Source of the DNA: OLB6 sp964620125
Lineage (GTDB): Bacteria > Bacteroidota > Ignavibacteria > Kapaibacteriales > Kapaibacteriaceae
NCBI GenBank assembly: GCA_964620125.1
Contig: CAZUGQ010000007.1
Location: 1 to 64,000, forward strand
Direction of reading: 5' to 3'
DNA: 64,000 nt
Numbering within the stretch: the first letter of the stretch is position 1; each line of letters opens with the position of its first letter. Below are positions 1 to 9,493 of this stretch, piece after piece. The position numbers were made by a program, and so were the translations under genes. The notes under the pieces are model-generated. The model worked only from the letters and a program-made list of their open reading frames with translations, made no database searches and was not told where the DNA came from.

Positions 1-316
1 GCGGGCCACGGTCGCGATCATCACNNNNNNNNNNNNNNNNNNNNNNNNNNNNNNNNNNNNNNNNNNNNNNNNNNNNNNNNNNNNNNNNNNNNNNNNNNNN
101 NNNNNNNNNNNNNNNNNNNNNNNNGTGGGCCGCGGTCGCGATCATCACGTGGGCCGCGGTCGCGATCATCACGTGGGCCGCGGTCGCGATCATCACGTGG
201 GCCACGGTCGCGATCATCACGCGGGCCACGGTCGCGATCATCACGTGGGCCGCGGTCGCGATCATCACGTGGGCCACGGTCACGATCACCACGTGGACTG
301 CGATCACGATCGCCTC
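1..316 (-). repeat. 24-bp tandem repeat array with assembly gap, coding the PNPase tail
   Basis: Seven clean 24-bp units run from 125 to 292 (first half GTGGGCCGCGGT, second half CGCGATCATCAC), with a diverged unit to 316. One more unit lies at 1-24, on the far side of 100 N. Units differ at only a few positions, and 24 is a multiple of 3, so copy-number change keeps the pnp frame. On the minus strand each unit encodes R-D-D-R-D-R-G-P. The gap almost certainly marks collapse of the array during assembly, so the true copy number is unknown. Confidence 0.9.
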
Positions 317-2537
317 GACCACCACGGTCTCCACGGCCACCACGATCACGGTCTCCACGGCCACCACGATCGCGATCACCGCCGGCACGCGGACCACGCC
401 GCTCGTCGGGTCGCTCCTCCATTCCTTCCGGCAGCGGGATGAGTGCTTTGCGCGACAAGCGGATCTTGCCTCCTGGCTGAATCTCGATGAGCTTCACGTC
501 CAGCACATCACCAACCTTCAGGATTTCTGCCACCGTTTCAACACGCCGGTGATCTAGTTGTGATATGTGCAGCAGACCTTGTTTCTTTGGAGCGATCTCC
601 ACAAATGCACCAAGCCCTTCGCGAATCTCCTTCACGGTACCGGTGTAGATGGCACCTTCTTCGATAGGCTTGGTTATGTCGCGTATGCGTGCGATGGCTG
701 CATCTGCACTTTCCTGATTCACGGCAGCAATCGTTACGGTGCCATCATCATCGATGTTGATTTCGGCACCAGTTTCTTTTACAATGCCACGAATGGTTTC
801 GCCCCCTGGCCCAATCACGGCACCAATCATCTCTACCGGTACGGAAATGGTTGTAAGCTTAGGTGCATAGGGCGAAAGCTCAGCATTCGGTTGGGCAATT
901 GTCTCATTCATCACACCAAGGATGTGCATCCTGCCTGCACGCGCTTGCTCCAGTGCTGTGCGCATGATTTCAACGCTCAGACCTTCGATCTTGATATCCA
1001 TCTGGCATGCCGTGATGCCGTCTTTGGTACCGGTAACCTTGAAGTCCATGTCGCCAAGAAAATCTTCATCACCAAGGATGTCGCTCAACACAGCAACGCG
1101 ATGATCTTCCATGATCAATCCCATGGCGATACCGGCAACGGCCTTCTTCATGGGCACACCGGCATGGAAGAGGGCAAGTGAACCTGCACATACGGTAGCC
1201 ATGGAACTGGAACCGTTACTCTCCAGAATGTCGCTAACCACGCGGATGGTATACGGAAACTCTTCCTCGCCTGGAATGAACGGCTCCAAAGCTCGCTCCG
1301 CCAAATCGCCATGGCCTGTTTCGCGCCGACTGGTAAAGCCAAACCGACCCGTTTCACCGGTGCTGAAAGGTGGAAAGTTGTAGTGAAGCATGTAACGCCG
1401 CTCGTACGTTGGCAGCAGTCCGTCAACCAGTTGCTGATCGGTCTTGGTGCCAAGCGTTACGGTAGTAAGCGACTGTGTTTCACCTCGGGTGAAGAGTGCG
1501 GAACCGTGTGGACGTGGCAAGATGCCCAACTCGCAGGTGATGGGCCGAATGTCCGTTGTTCCACGTCCATCCAGGCGTTTCTTGTCCGTAAGGATCATCT
1601 CGCGCATCTCGCGCGCTTCGATGTTTTTCACGATGCCACCCATCAGCTTGTCTACGTTGATGGATGCGTATGCCTCTTCGTTTTGAGCTACAACGGCAGC
1701 AACAGCTTCGGTGGCCAGTTGCTTGATCTCCTTGCGGAATGCACTGCGCTCTTCTTTCGTTGAGCTAGTGCGAATCTGCACGCGAATGCGTTCCGCAATT
1801 GCCTGTTCGATGGCTTGAACGAGTTCGGAAGGGGGCTCTGCATTCGGTACTTCGCGCTTCACGGGATTCACCAAAGCCACCAGCTCACGTTGCATGCTGA
1901 TGAGTTCCTTGATCCACGTATGTGCAAACTCCATGGCACCAACGAAGTCGTCTTCTGAAATCTCGTTGGAAGCCCCTTCCACCATCACGATGCTTGACTC
2001 GGTACCGGCAACCATGATTTCCATGTCGCTGTCCGTGAGCTGATCGTGGGTTGGGTTAACGATGTATTCACCATCAATGCGGCCAACGCGAACTCCGGCC
2101 ATCGGCCCATTGAATGGGATATCGCTGATCATGAGTGCCGCGGAAGCGCCAATCATGCCAAGTACATCAGGTTCGTTCTGGAGGTCGAAGCTGTACACCG
2201 TTGCAATCACCTGCGTGTCATTGCGCCAACCTTTGGGGAAGAGTGGCCTGCACGGGCGGTCCATCAGGCGCGACGAGAGGATTTCCTTGTTGGTAGGCCT
2301 GCCTTCTCGACGGAAGAAGCCACCAGGGATCTTGCCGGAAGAAGCATGCTTCTCGCGGTACTCACAGGTGAGCGGCAGAAAGTCAATGTCAGGCTTCGCC
2401 TCTGGCGAAGCAACTGCGGTAACAAGCACCATGGTGTCTGCATAGCGCACCATGACTGAGCCTGAGGCGAGTTTGGCAAAACGTCCGGTTTCCAGACTAA
2501 GCTCTTTGCCGTTAATGGTCCTTTTGACCGTATGCAT
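1..2537 (-). CDS. pnp: Polyribonucleotide nucleotidyltransferase (PNPase), C-terminus in assembly gap
   Basis: Phosphorolytic 3'-5' exoribonuclease of mRNA decay. The ATG at 2537 opens with two RNase PH-like cores separated by a helical domain; the second core includes GHGDLAERAL. A KH domain (GAVIGPGGETIRGI, near residue 570) and an S1 domain (GTVKEIREGLGAFVEI, near 630) follow. About 700 residues match the usual family length. After LPEGMEERPDERRG comes an unusual Arg/Asp/Gly tail of 8-residue repeats (DDRDRGPR type), which enters the run of N at 25-124. Read straight across the gap a TGA appears at 21-23, but the repeat unit at 1-24 is open in another frame. Since 100 N is a conventional gap size, the gene probably continues past the window. 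Last gene of the rimP-to-pnp operon, 42 bp after rpsO, with AGGA ahead of the ATG. Identity is sure; the C-terminus is unresolved. Confidence 0.97.
25..124. other. Assembly gap (100 N)
   Basis: A run of exactly 100 N interrupts the 24-bp repeat array at the 3' end of pnp. Its round length suggests a placeholder, so frame and length across it should not be trusted. Confidence 0.99.
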
Positions 2538-2579
2538 GAAACGTCCTGTGGGGTGTTCGTGTGTTCGCCGTCGGGCGCT

Positions 2580-2846
2580 TTATTTACGAAGGCCAAGCGT
2601 GGCCACGATGCTACGATAACGTTGAATATCACGGCTAGCGAGGTAAGAGAGCAGCGTCTTGCGCTTGCTTACCAGCATGATTAGGCCGCGGCGGCTGTGG
2701 TGATCCTTCTTGTTGGCTTCGCAGTGTTTGGAGAGGTCTGCGATGTGCTCGGTGAGTAGAGCGATTTGAACTTCCGGCCTACCCGTATCGTTCGGGTTGG
2801 CACCAAACTGCTTCACGATCTCGGCTTTGCGCTCCTTGGTGATCAT
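2580..2846 (-). CDS. rpsO: 30S ribosomal protein S15
   Basis: An 88-residue S15 of standard length, a primary 16S rRNA binder in the platform of the small subunit. It starts MITKERKAEIVKQFG and carries the conserved stretches TGRPEVQIALLTEHI and HHSRRGLIMLVSKRK, with the family ending. The ATG overlaps the TGA stop of ribF (ATGA), so the two are probably translationally coupled. The rpsO-pnp order is the classic one; in many bacteria the spacer holds an RNase III site, but I see no strong hairpin in these 42 bp. Confidence 0.97.
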   Translation of the reverse strand: MITKERKAEIVKQFGANPNDTGRPEVQIALLTEHIADLSKHCEANKKDHHSRRGLIMLVSKRKTLLSYLASRDIQRYRSIVATLGLRK

Positions 2847-3802
2847 GAATTAATCCTTACAACGTGTGATTGAAAAAAGGTTTGTGCATTGGTGATGTCA
2901 CTGCGAATCTGCTCCATCAGCGACTCCTTGGAAGAGAACCGTTGTTCTCCCCTAAGGTATCGTTGAAACCGTACGGTCATGGTTTTGCCGTACAGGTCGA
3001 GCACGGCATCCAACAGGTGTACTTCCAACGTTGGTGATGTATCCGTGGTAAATGTGGGACGCACACCAATGTTTGCAACACCCATATACTCCATTCCATC
3101 AACAACAGCCGTTACTGCATACACGCCATTTGCCGGAAGCAGTTTGTGCTCGTTGCTCAAAACGATGTTAGCCGTGGGTGTGCCGAGAGTTCTGCCACGC
3201 TCTTCTCCATGCCCAACCATTCCAGTAACCTGGTAGGGCTCACCCAACATTGCGTTGGCTTCTTCAAGTCGGGCCTGATTTAAGGCTTCACGGATTCTTG
3301 TGCTGCTTACTACTACACCATTACATTCCTGTGGTGGTATTAACGCAACCGCAAATCCAAGCTCCGAGCCTATTCTTTGCAGGAGCACCTCGTCACCAGC
3401 TCTGTCCTTACCAAACATGTGATCATGGCCGATGAAGATGGTATGCATCCCGATACTATCAACCAACACGTTACGCACAAACGCTTCCGGAGGTGTCGAG
3501 GCAAATTCCCTACTGAATGGAAGTACTACGGTGGTATCCACTCCCAACCTGTCGAGCAGCAGCAAGCGTTCTTCAATGGTGGTGAGAAGACGCACGGGTT
3601 TACGATCAGGCTTTTGTAAAACAATCTGCGGATGCGGGTGGAAGGTTACCACAACAGTCCTGCTTTGCTTGGGGGCTGCAGCCTGATGCATGCTCTTGAT
3701 GATACTTCGATGTCCACAATGCACGCCGTCAAAGGTGCCTACCGTGAGCACTGTGTTGCTATCGTGCACCAGGGAGTCGTTACCAAACCACACCGTTGTC
3801 AC
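2843..3802 (-). CDS. ribF: Bifunctional riboflavin kinase / FAD synthetase
   Basis: Makes FMN and then FAD from riboflavin. The N-terminal adenylyltransferase begins with GTFDGVHCGHR (residues 22-32 from the chosen start) and includes SSTRIREAL. The C-terminal flavokinase has GRTLGTPTANI and GVANIGVRPTF. The frame is open upstream to 3994, but that part overlaps truB and shows no family similarity. I chose the GTG at 3802 because it overlaps the truB stop as GTGA and gives 319 residues, the normal length. The 3' end overlaps rpsO by ATGA. A ribF between truB and rpsO is common in bacteria. Confidence 0.95.
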   Translation of the reverse strand: MTTVWFGNDSLVHDSNTVLTVGTFDGVHCGHRSIIKSMHQAAAPKQSRTVVVTFHPHPQIVLQKPDRKPVRLLTTIEERLLLLDRLGVDTTVVLPFSREFASTPPEAFVRNVLVDSIGMHTIFIGHDHMFGKDRAGDEVLLQRIGSELGFAVALIPPQECNGVVVSSTRIREALNQARLEEANAMLGEPYQVTGMVGHGEERGRTLGTPTANIVLSNEHKLLPANGVYAVTAVVDGMEYMGVANIGVRPTFTTDTSPTLEVHLLDAVLDLYGKTMTVRFQRYLRGEQRFSSKESLMEQIRSDITNAQTFFQSHVVRINS

Positions 3803-4548
3803 GCAGCCATCCTTGGCATACTGGCATTGATCTGATCCATGGTAATGGCATCCGTTACTACCGTGCTGCCGATGCGAGTTCTGCGAAGCGACCATACGTA
3901 CCCACCTACTCCAAGCTTGTCGCCAAGGTCCCTTGCCAGAGAGCGCACGTACGTTCCCTTGGAGCACGTCATGGTAAACGACACAAGTGGCCAATCAACC
4001 GTCACATTGCTGATGCTGTGTATGCTCACCACCCTGGGCTTTGCCACATACTCCATACCTGCCCTGGCTAGGTCGTACTGCCGCTTCCTTCCGTGCCTGA
4101 TGGCTGAATACGCTGGCGGAATCTGCACCTGCTCACCAAGAAAACTGGTGAGTGCATCGCTAACGTCGTGTTCCGATCGCACCGGTGTCTGAACAACAAC
4201 CTCATCGCTTCCTCTATCATCCGTTTCCGTTCGTGCACCGAGCTTCACCGTTACGGCATATTCCTTGTCTTCTGCCTGATATCGCTCTACATCCTTTGTT
4301 GCCTTGCCTACACACACGATAAGCAGGCCGGTTGCTAAGGGGTCGAGCGTACCAGCATGACCAACTCTCTTCACGCGCAGGAGCGTTCGTAGCCGAGCAA
4401 CACAATCAAAGCTGGTCCATTGCTCGGCCTTGTCAATCAATGCCACTGCGCCATCGTTCCGAGCGGCCAACGCCCACGACTCCAGTGCACCGGCGTCAGA
4501 AACCAAAGCCCCTTTCAGAACGGGCCAATCAGTGGTCTGCTTGATCAT
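3799..4548 (-). CDS. truB: tRNA pseudouridine-55 synthase
   Basis: Makes the pseudouridine in the T-psi-C loop of tRNAs. The catalytic motif GHAGTLDPLATGLL lies at residues 63-76, with Asp69 as the expected nucleophile. The LIDKAEQWTSFD segment before it and KGTYVRSLARDLG further on are family hallmarks. At 249 residues it is the short form without an extended C-terminal domain. About 30 N-terminal residues precede the conserved core, so the real start could lie a little downstream. The first 20 bp overlap rbfA, and the stop overlaps ribF. Confidence 0.95.
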   Translation of the reverse strand: MIKQTTDWPVLKGALVSDAGALESWALAARNDGAVALIDKAEQWTSFDCVARLRTLLRVKRVGHAGTLDPLATGLLIVCVGKATKDVERYQAEDKEYAVTVKLGARTETDDRGSDEVVVQTPVRSEHDVSDALTSFLGEQVQIPPAYSAIRHGRKRQYDLARAGMEYVAKPRVVSIHSISNVTVDWPLVSFTMTCSKGTYVRSLARDLGDKLGVGGYVWSLRRTRIGSTVVTDAITMDQINASMPRMAA

Positions 4549-4894
4549 CTTCTTTTGGTTTCACGCTGTCCAGAATGGCATTGATGCGCATTGCCCTGTC
4601 GAGTGAATCATCGATGTAGAACTTGAGCTGCGGCACGTAGCGAAGGCGAACGCTTTTGCCAACGTGATGCCGAAGCCTACCTGCTTCTTCGCGCTCTACG
4701 TGTTCGAGAACGTCAACGGATGTAACCTTACCGCCGTACACGCTCAGGTACACGCGCGCAAGCTGCAGGTCTGGGCTTACCCGAACCTCCGTCACTGTAA
4801 TGAACCCCGCAGAGAGTTCTTCAGCAATTCTTTGTAGGGGGCTTGCCAGTGCCTTTTGGATCTCGGCAGCCACCCGTTGTGTGCGTATCGACAC
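4529..4894 (-). CDS. rbfA: 30S ribosome-binding factor A
   Basis: A 121-residue RbfA, a KH-like factor for late 30S maturation that acts near helix 1 of 16S rRNA. Visible family features are the opening RTQRVAAEIQKALAS, the central VTEVRVSPDLQLARVYLSV and RLRHHVGKSVRLRYVPQLKF, followed by FYIDDSLDRAMRI. It lies 28 bp after infB and overlaps truB by 20 bp, the usual gene order. Confidence 0.94.
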   Translation of the reverse strand: MSIRTQRVAAEIQKALASPLQRIAEELSAGFITVTEVRVSPDLQLARVYLSVYGGKVTSVDVLEHVEREEAGRLRHHVGKSVRLRYVPQLKFYIDDSLDRAMRINAILDSVKPKEDDQADH

Positions 4895-4922
4895 GATGAT
4901 ATTGCCCTACGGGATCGCACCG

Positions 4923-7877
4923 CTAGGCCAGTTTACGTTTTACTTCCACTGTCTTGTAGGCTTCAATAATGTCGCCCGTACTCAGGTCATTAAAGCCCTG
5001 AATGTTGATACCACATTCATAGCCGGCATCAACTTCGCGCACATCGTCCTTTACTCTTCGCAGAGAAGCCAACGTGCCTTTGAAGATCTCGAATCCGTCG
5101 CGTAGTACGCGAACCTTGTCATTCCTATTGATGGTACCGGATTGCACGTAACAGCCGGCAATGGTACCAAGCTTGCTGATCTTGAAGAGCGCTCGAACTT
5201 CCACCGTGGCGGTGATTTCTTCCTTCACGTCGGGAGTGAGCATACCCTCGAGTGCCAACTGTACTTCGTTGATACAGTCGTAGATGATGGAGTACAAACG
5301 AACATCCACCTCTTCGGTCTCGGCAAGCTTTCGGACCGACGTTGGAATGGTAACCTGGAAGCCAACGATAACGGCATTCGATGCCGATGCCAGCATTACG
5401 TCGCTCTCCGTTATGGAACCCACGGAGCGATACAGGATACGTACCTGTACTTCGGGGGTGCTAAGCTTGAGCAACGAATCGGAGAGTGCTTCGAGAGAAC
5501 CACTCACGTCGGCCTTCACCACCAGGCGCAGTTCCTTAACACCACCTTGCTGAATCTGTGCAGAGATGTCGTCCAACGTCATGTGGCGCATGCCGCGGAA
5601 CTGCTGTTCACGGCGCACTTGCTGGCGCCGGTTGGCTATCTCGCGTGCTTCGGCGTCGGTTTCCATCTCCAGGAGCACATCACCCGCATTTGGCAAACCG
5701 TCGAATCCGGTTACCTGAACTGGCATGCTGGGCGTGGCGCTGTCTACACGGTTGCCACGCTCGTCAGTCATGGCTCGCACCCGACCCGCAAACTGACCGC
5801 ACACAAAGATGTCGCCAACATTCAGCGTGCCTTTCTGTACGATTACCGTTACCACGTTGCCTCGACCTTTGTCAACGTGTGCTTCAATCACGGTAGCGCG
5901 TGCTTTTCTGTCGGGGTTGGCCTTCAAATCCAACAGGTCAGCTTCCAGAAGAATCTTCTCCAGTAACTGGTCTACGTTATGACCGGTTTTGGCAGACAGT
6001 TCAACGCTCTGGAACTTCCCCCCCCACTCTTCAACAAGAACATTGTGGTCGGCTAGTTGCTGTCTGATTCTATCGGGATTGGCATCGGGCCTATCCACCT
6101 TGTTGATGGCCACAACCATGGGAACATTGGCAGCCTGTGCGTGCGAGATGGCCTCAATGGTCTGGGGCATCACACTGTCGTCTGCCGCCACCACCAGAAC
6201 TACGATGTCCGTTACCTGAGCACCACGTGCACGCATGGCCGTAAAGGCTTCGTGACCGGGTGTATCCAGGAAAGTTATGTGGCGATTGCCGGAAACCTCG
6301 ACGCGATAGGCACCAATATGCTGTGTGATGCCGCCGGCTTCGCCAGCAACAACGTTGGCATTGCGGATGTAGTCCAGGAGCGACGTCTTACCATGGTCAA
6401 CGTGGCCCATGATGGTCACGATAGGCGATCGCGGCCGAAGGGTTTCGGGTGCATCTTCCTCGTCAACAACTTCAAGTTCCTCCTGATCATCAAGGAACTC
6501 AACCTGGAAGCCATAGTCGCTGGCTATCAGCTCGATGGTTTCGCGGTCTAGGCGTTGGTTAATGGACACCATCAGGCCAAGGCCCATGCACTTCATGATG
6601 ATGTCGGCAGCAGTAACGCGCATCAGGTTTGCAAGGTCGCCCGTGGTTACAAACTCGGAGAGCCTGAGTGTCGAGCTTTCTCGTGCTGCTTCTTCCTGAC
6701 GGATAGCTTCGCGTTCTTCACGCACAGCACGCTTTCTCTGCCGAATGCGAGAACGTCCAGAACTCGAGGCCCTATCTTCAATGCCCGATAGCGTCTGCCT
6801 AATGGCGCGGTTCACATCACCTTCGCTAACCTGCTCCTTTGCTCCACGGGTAGGGCGCCGCTTACGGTCATCCGTTCTACTCGGCGTTGCACCGCCACGT
6901 CCACCCGATGGAGGACCTGGGGGGGGGAAGCCACCGGTATTCGAGCCTCTGCTTCTTTGCCCTGTTGCACCGGAAGATGGCGTTGATGTACCGGCAGGTT
7001 TACTGTCGCGCGACTTCCGATCGCTTACGGCTTCGCCGATGGTGCCACGGCCTGGTGTTCCACGTTGTTCGTCGCGTGATTTCTTTGGCCGCTCTTCCTT
7101 CTTCTGTATTTCGATCTTGCCCAGTACTGTAAGCCCGCGAAGCTTGGGTGCTCCACCGGCCTTGAGCTCTACTTCGATAACACCCTTGCGCTTGCGCTTG
7201 CGCTTTTCGTCGGTCTCCGCTGCTGGTTCTTCCTTGCTAGCCTCTGCTGCTGCAACCTCTGGGACGACTTCTTCCGGTGCCTCTTCGGCGGCCGGAGGCG
7301 CAACAGCCTCGGGAACAGCTACCGGTTCGGGGGGGGAAGGGGGCTTACCAATGGCATCAAGGTCAATGATCTGACCTACGGCAGGTGTTTTATCCTCGGG
7401 AGCAACCTCGGCAACGGGTTGTATCTCCTCCAATTCGGGTGCAGATTCATGCACTTCGGGTTCGGGAGCAATCTCGACAACTGGTTCCAGTTGCTCGGGC
7501 TCCACGTGATCGGGTACATGGGGTTCAGGCAGTTCTGCAGGTGCCTGAGCTACCGGCACCGGTTCTGGTTCAGGTGCTGTTTCGCTAACGGCAGCATCAC
7601 CGGGTTCGCTCATTGTTTCGAGCGAAACCGAGGCACTACCTTCCATGAGAGATTTACGTACAGCTTGCTGACGTTGCACCTTGGCACGCTGCTTTTCGGC
7701 AACCTTGAGCTCTTTGGCGAACTTGTCAATCACCAGATCTACCATCTCATCCGTTAGTACAGCCGTGGGCTTGTTCTGGATATCGAATCCCTTCGATGCC
7801 AGATACTCCACGATTGCGTCACGACCGATGTTGATCTGACTTGCAATCTTGAACAATTTGGTGCCGCTTACCGCCAT
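4923..7877 (-). CDS. infB: Translation initiation factor IF-2
   Basis: GTPase that places initiator tRNA on the ribosome. The 984 residues divide into an IF2-N-like start (FKIASQINIGRDAIVEYL), a long Pro/Glu/Ala-rich then Arg/Gly-rich linker up to about residue 400, the G domain and domains II-IV. G motifs are G1 GHVDHGKTS near 490, G3 DTPGHEA near 536 and G4 NKVD near 589. The linker includes a G9 run (6919-6927, plus strand) and a G8 run (7329-7336); another run of 8 C lies at 6018-6025. All three keep the frame here. It starts 12 bp after nusA. Confidence 0.98.
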   Translation of the reverse strand: MAVSGTKLFKIASQINIGRDAIVEYLASKGFDIQNKPTAVLTDEMVDLVIDKFAKELKVAEKQRAKVQRQQAVRKSLMEGSASVSLETMSEPGDAAVSETAPEPEPVPVAQAPAELPEPHVPDHVEPEQLEPVVEIAPEPEVHESAPELEEIQPVAEVAPEDKTPAVGQIIDLDAIGKPPSPPEPVAVPEAVAPPAAEEAPEEVVPEVAAAEASKEEPAAETDEKRKRKRKGVIEVELKAGGAPKLRGLTVLGKIEIQKKEERPKKSRDEQRGTPGRGTIGEAVSDRKSRDSKPAGTSTPSSGATGQRSRGSNTGGFPPPGPPSGGRGGATPSRTDDRKRRPTRGAKEQVSEGDVNRAIRQTLSGIEDRASSSGRSRIRQRKRAVREEREAIRQEEAARESSTLRLSEFVTTGDLANLMRVTAADIIMKCMGLGLMVSINQRLDRETIELIASDYGFQVEFLDDQEELEVVDEEDAPETLRPRSPIVTIMGHVDHGKTSLLDYIRNANVVAGEAGGITQHIGAYRVEVSGNRHITFLDTPGHEAFTAMRARGAQVTDIVVLVVAADDSVMPQTIEAISHAQAANVPMVVAINKVDRPDANPDRIRQQLADHNVLVEEWGGKFQSVELSAKTGHNVDQLLEKILLEADLLDLKANPDRKARATVIEAHVDKGRGNVVTVIVQKGTLNVGDIFVCGQFAGRVRAMTDERGNRVDSATPSMPVQVTGFDGLPNAGDVLLEMETDAEAREIANRRQQVRREQQFRGMRHMTLDDISAQIQQGGVKELRLVVKADVSGSLEALSDSLLKLSTPEVQVRILYRSVGSITESDVMLASASNAVIVGFQVTIPTSVRKLAETEEVDVRLYSIIYDCINEVQLALEGMLTPDVKEEITATVEVRALFKISKLGTIAGCYVQSGTINRNDKVRVLRDGFEIFKGTLASLRRVKDDVREVDAGYECGINIQGFNDLSTGDIIEAYKTVEVKRKLA

Positions 7878-7889
7878 AGGTCCTTTCGA

Positions 7890-9416
7890 TTACTCCTCTT
7901 CTGTAGTATCTGCATTCTGCACGGTTTCTTCGCTGGCAGAAGCAGACTCATCGTCCGTCATCTCATCATCGTTCATTCCGCTATCATCGATCAACGGAGT
8001 TTCCTCTTCATAACCCGCAAAGAGTTCCTCATCTGGGGTCATTGATCGATTACCAGGTTCCGACTGGTGATGTTCTGCAGCCACCTGGTCAGTGTCTGTA
8101 GCAACACCCGTTGCTTCATCCAACTGGCGCACCCAACGTGGGTCTTCACGTTCTTCGAATTCTTCGTGCATCACAGTGCGCAGCTGCATGATGCGCTCGC
8201 GTGGCATCAGCCGCAGCAGAACAACGGGATCGGCCTCGAGGAATTCGCGTGCGGTATCGATGCCTTCGTTGATAAGGGCATCGTACAGGTCCTTGCCAAG
8301 CTCACTCTTGAACTCGATGAGTTCGATATCCTCAGCCCCCTCCTTCACAAGTGAGAGCGAGAAGCCAGTGAGTTTTGATGCTAGGCGAACGTTCACGCCG
8401 TTACGCCCGATGGCAAGAGAAACTTGATCATCTGGCACGATCACGGTTGCTTGCCTGTTCTCAAAGTCAATCTGCACGTCACGAACCTTGGCAGGTGAGA
8501 GGGCTCGTGCGATGAACAGTCGAGCGTCGTCGGTATACTCAATGATGTCGATGTTCTCGTTGTTGAGTTCGCGCACGATGGCATGGATGCGAATGCCTTT
8601 CATGCCTACGCAGGCGCCAACGGGATCAACACGTTCATCGAATGAGGTTACAGCAACCTTGGCACGTTCGCCTGGCTCGCGGGCAATGGATCGAATCTCG
8701 ATGATGCCGTCGTAGATCTCGGGTATCTCCTGCTCGAAGAGTCGAGCCATGAAGGCATCGTCGCTTCTGGACAGGATAAGGTCTGGCAAACCCGTTGCAC
8801 CGCCACTGCGGCGTACCTCCTTAAGGATGGCCTTTACCTGCTGATTCTTCTTCAGGCGCTCTGTTGGAATCTGCTCCTCACGTGGTAAGCGCATCTCCAC
8901 CTTGTTGTGCATCACCAGGATGTTGTTTGGACGTACCTGGTAGATCTCACCGATGATTACTTCGCCAACACGCTTGCCGTACTCTTCGTAAATGTTGTCT
9001 TTCTCAACATCACGTATGCGCTGGTTAAGGTTCTGGATGGCCTGGGCAACAAGGCGGCGTCCGAAGGAATCAGCAATGTTCTCCAGGGTGATCTCCTGGA
9101 TAAACTCATCACCAACTTCCATCTCCTCGCCCGTTTCTTCCTTCACGAGTTCCTGGGAGATCTGGGTTTCGGGGTCTTCCACCACCTCGACCACTTCTTT
9201 CATGAGGTAGATTTCGATGTCGCCCTTGTCCATGTTTACAATACACTCAAAGTTGGCGTTCTCACCATACTTCTTGCGCACCATCATTTTCAGGGTTTCC
9301 TCTACGATACCCTGAAGCAGGTCTCGGTCGATGCTCTTCTCCCGAGCCATCTCGGCGAAGGCATCAATGATGAGCTTTTTGTTGTCGACCTTGGGTTTGA
9401 GTTTTCTGCGGGCCAT
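7890..9416 (-). CDS. nusA: Transcription termination/antitermination protein NusA
   Basis: RNA polymerase-binding factor for pausing, termination and antitermination. From the ATG at 9416 (MARRKLKPKVDNKK) it is 508 residues: N-terminal domain, S1 (GEVIIGEIYQ, about 150-215), KH1 (GACVGMKGIRIHAIV, about 265), KH2 (LAIGRNGVNVRLASK, about 334), then helical repeats and an acidic tail from about 455. The same frame is open upstream to 9686, through a 9-bp repeat array that would add a low-complexity Pro-Val-Pro stretch. I reject that extension because it overlaps rimP and is not family-like. The ATG sits only 8 bp after the array, with no Shine-Dalgarno between them. Confidence 0.96.
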   Translation of the reverse strand: MARRKLKPKVDNKKLIIDAFAEMAREKSIDRDLLQGIVEETLKMMVRKKYGENANFECIVNMDKGDIEIYLMKEVVEVVEDPETQISQELVKEETGEEMEVGDEFIQEITLENIADSFGRRLVAQAIQNLNQRIRDVEKDNIYEEYGKRVGEVIIGEIYQVRPNNILVMHNKVEMRLPREEQIPTERLKKNQQVKAILKEVRRSGGATGLPDLILSRSDDAFMARLFEQEIPEIYDGIIEIRSIAREPGERAKVAVTSFDERVDPVGACVGMKGIRIHAIVRELNNENIDIIEYTDDARLFIARALSPAKVRDVQIDFENRQATVIVPDDQVSLAIGRNGVNVRLASKLTGFSLSLVKEGAEDIELIEFKSELGKDLYDALINEGIDTAREFLEADPVVLLRLMPRERIMQLRTVMHEEFEEREDPRWVRQLDEATGVATDTDQVAAEHHQSEPGNRSMTPDEELFAGYEEETPLIDDSGMNDDEMTDDESASASEETVQNADTTEEE

Positions 9417-9424
9417 GGCGGTTT

Positions 9425-9493
9425 GAGGGACTGGAGGGACTGGAGGGACTGGAGGGACTGGAGGGACTAGAGGGACTAGAGGGACTAGAGGGA
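9425..9493. repeat. 9-bp tandem repeat (GAGGGACTR) between rimP and nusA
   Basis: Seven full units on the plus strand, four GAGGGACTG followed by three GAGGGACTA, then a partial GAGGGAGAT. The array ends 8 bp before the nusA ATG, and its last units contain the rimP stop codon (TAG inside TCCCTCTAG on the minus strand). G triplets recur every 9 bp with 6-nt loops, so the plus strand, which is the template for these genes, fits the usual G-quadruplex pattern. The same unit occurs upstream of the deg protease at 19458. Confidence 0.93.

Noticed and set aside
21..23. TGA stop of pnp
   Set aside because: It appears only when the frame is carried across the 100-N placeholder; the repeat unit beyond is open in its proper frame.
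125..442. Plus-strand His/Gly-rich open frame over the 24-bp repeats
   Set aside because: It is the complement of the pnp tail; the composition comes from the repeat unit and there is no start signal or domain.
567..1181. 204-codon plus-strand frame opposite pnp
   Set aside because: Antisense shadow of a certain gene; no start signal.
5142..5966. 274-codon plus-strand frame opposite infB
   Set aside because: Antisense shadow of infB with no domain or start site of its own.
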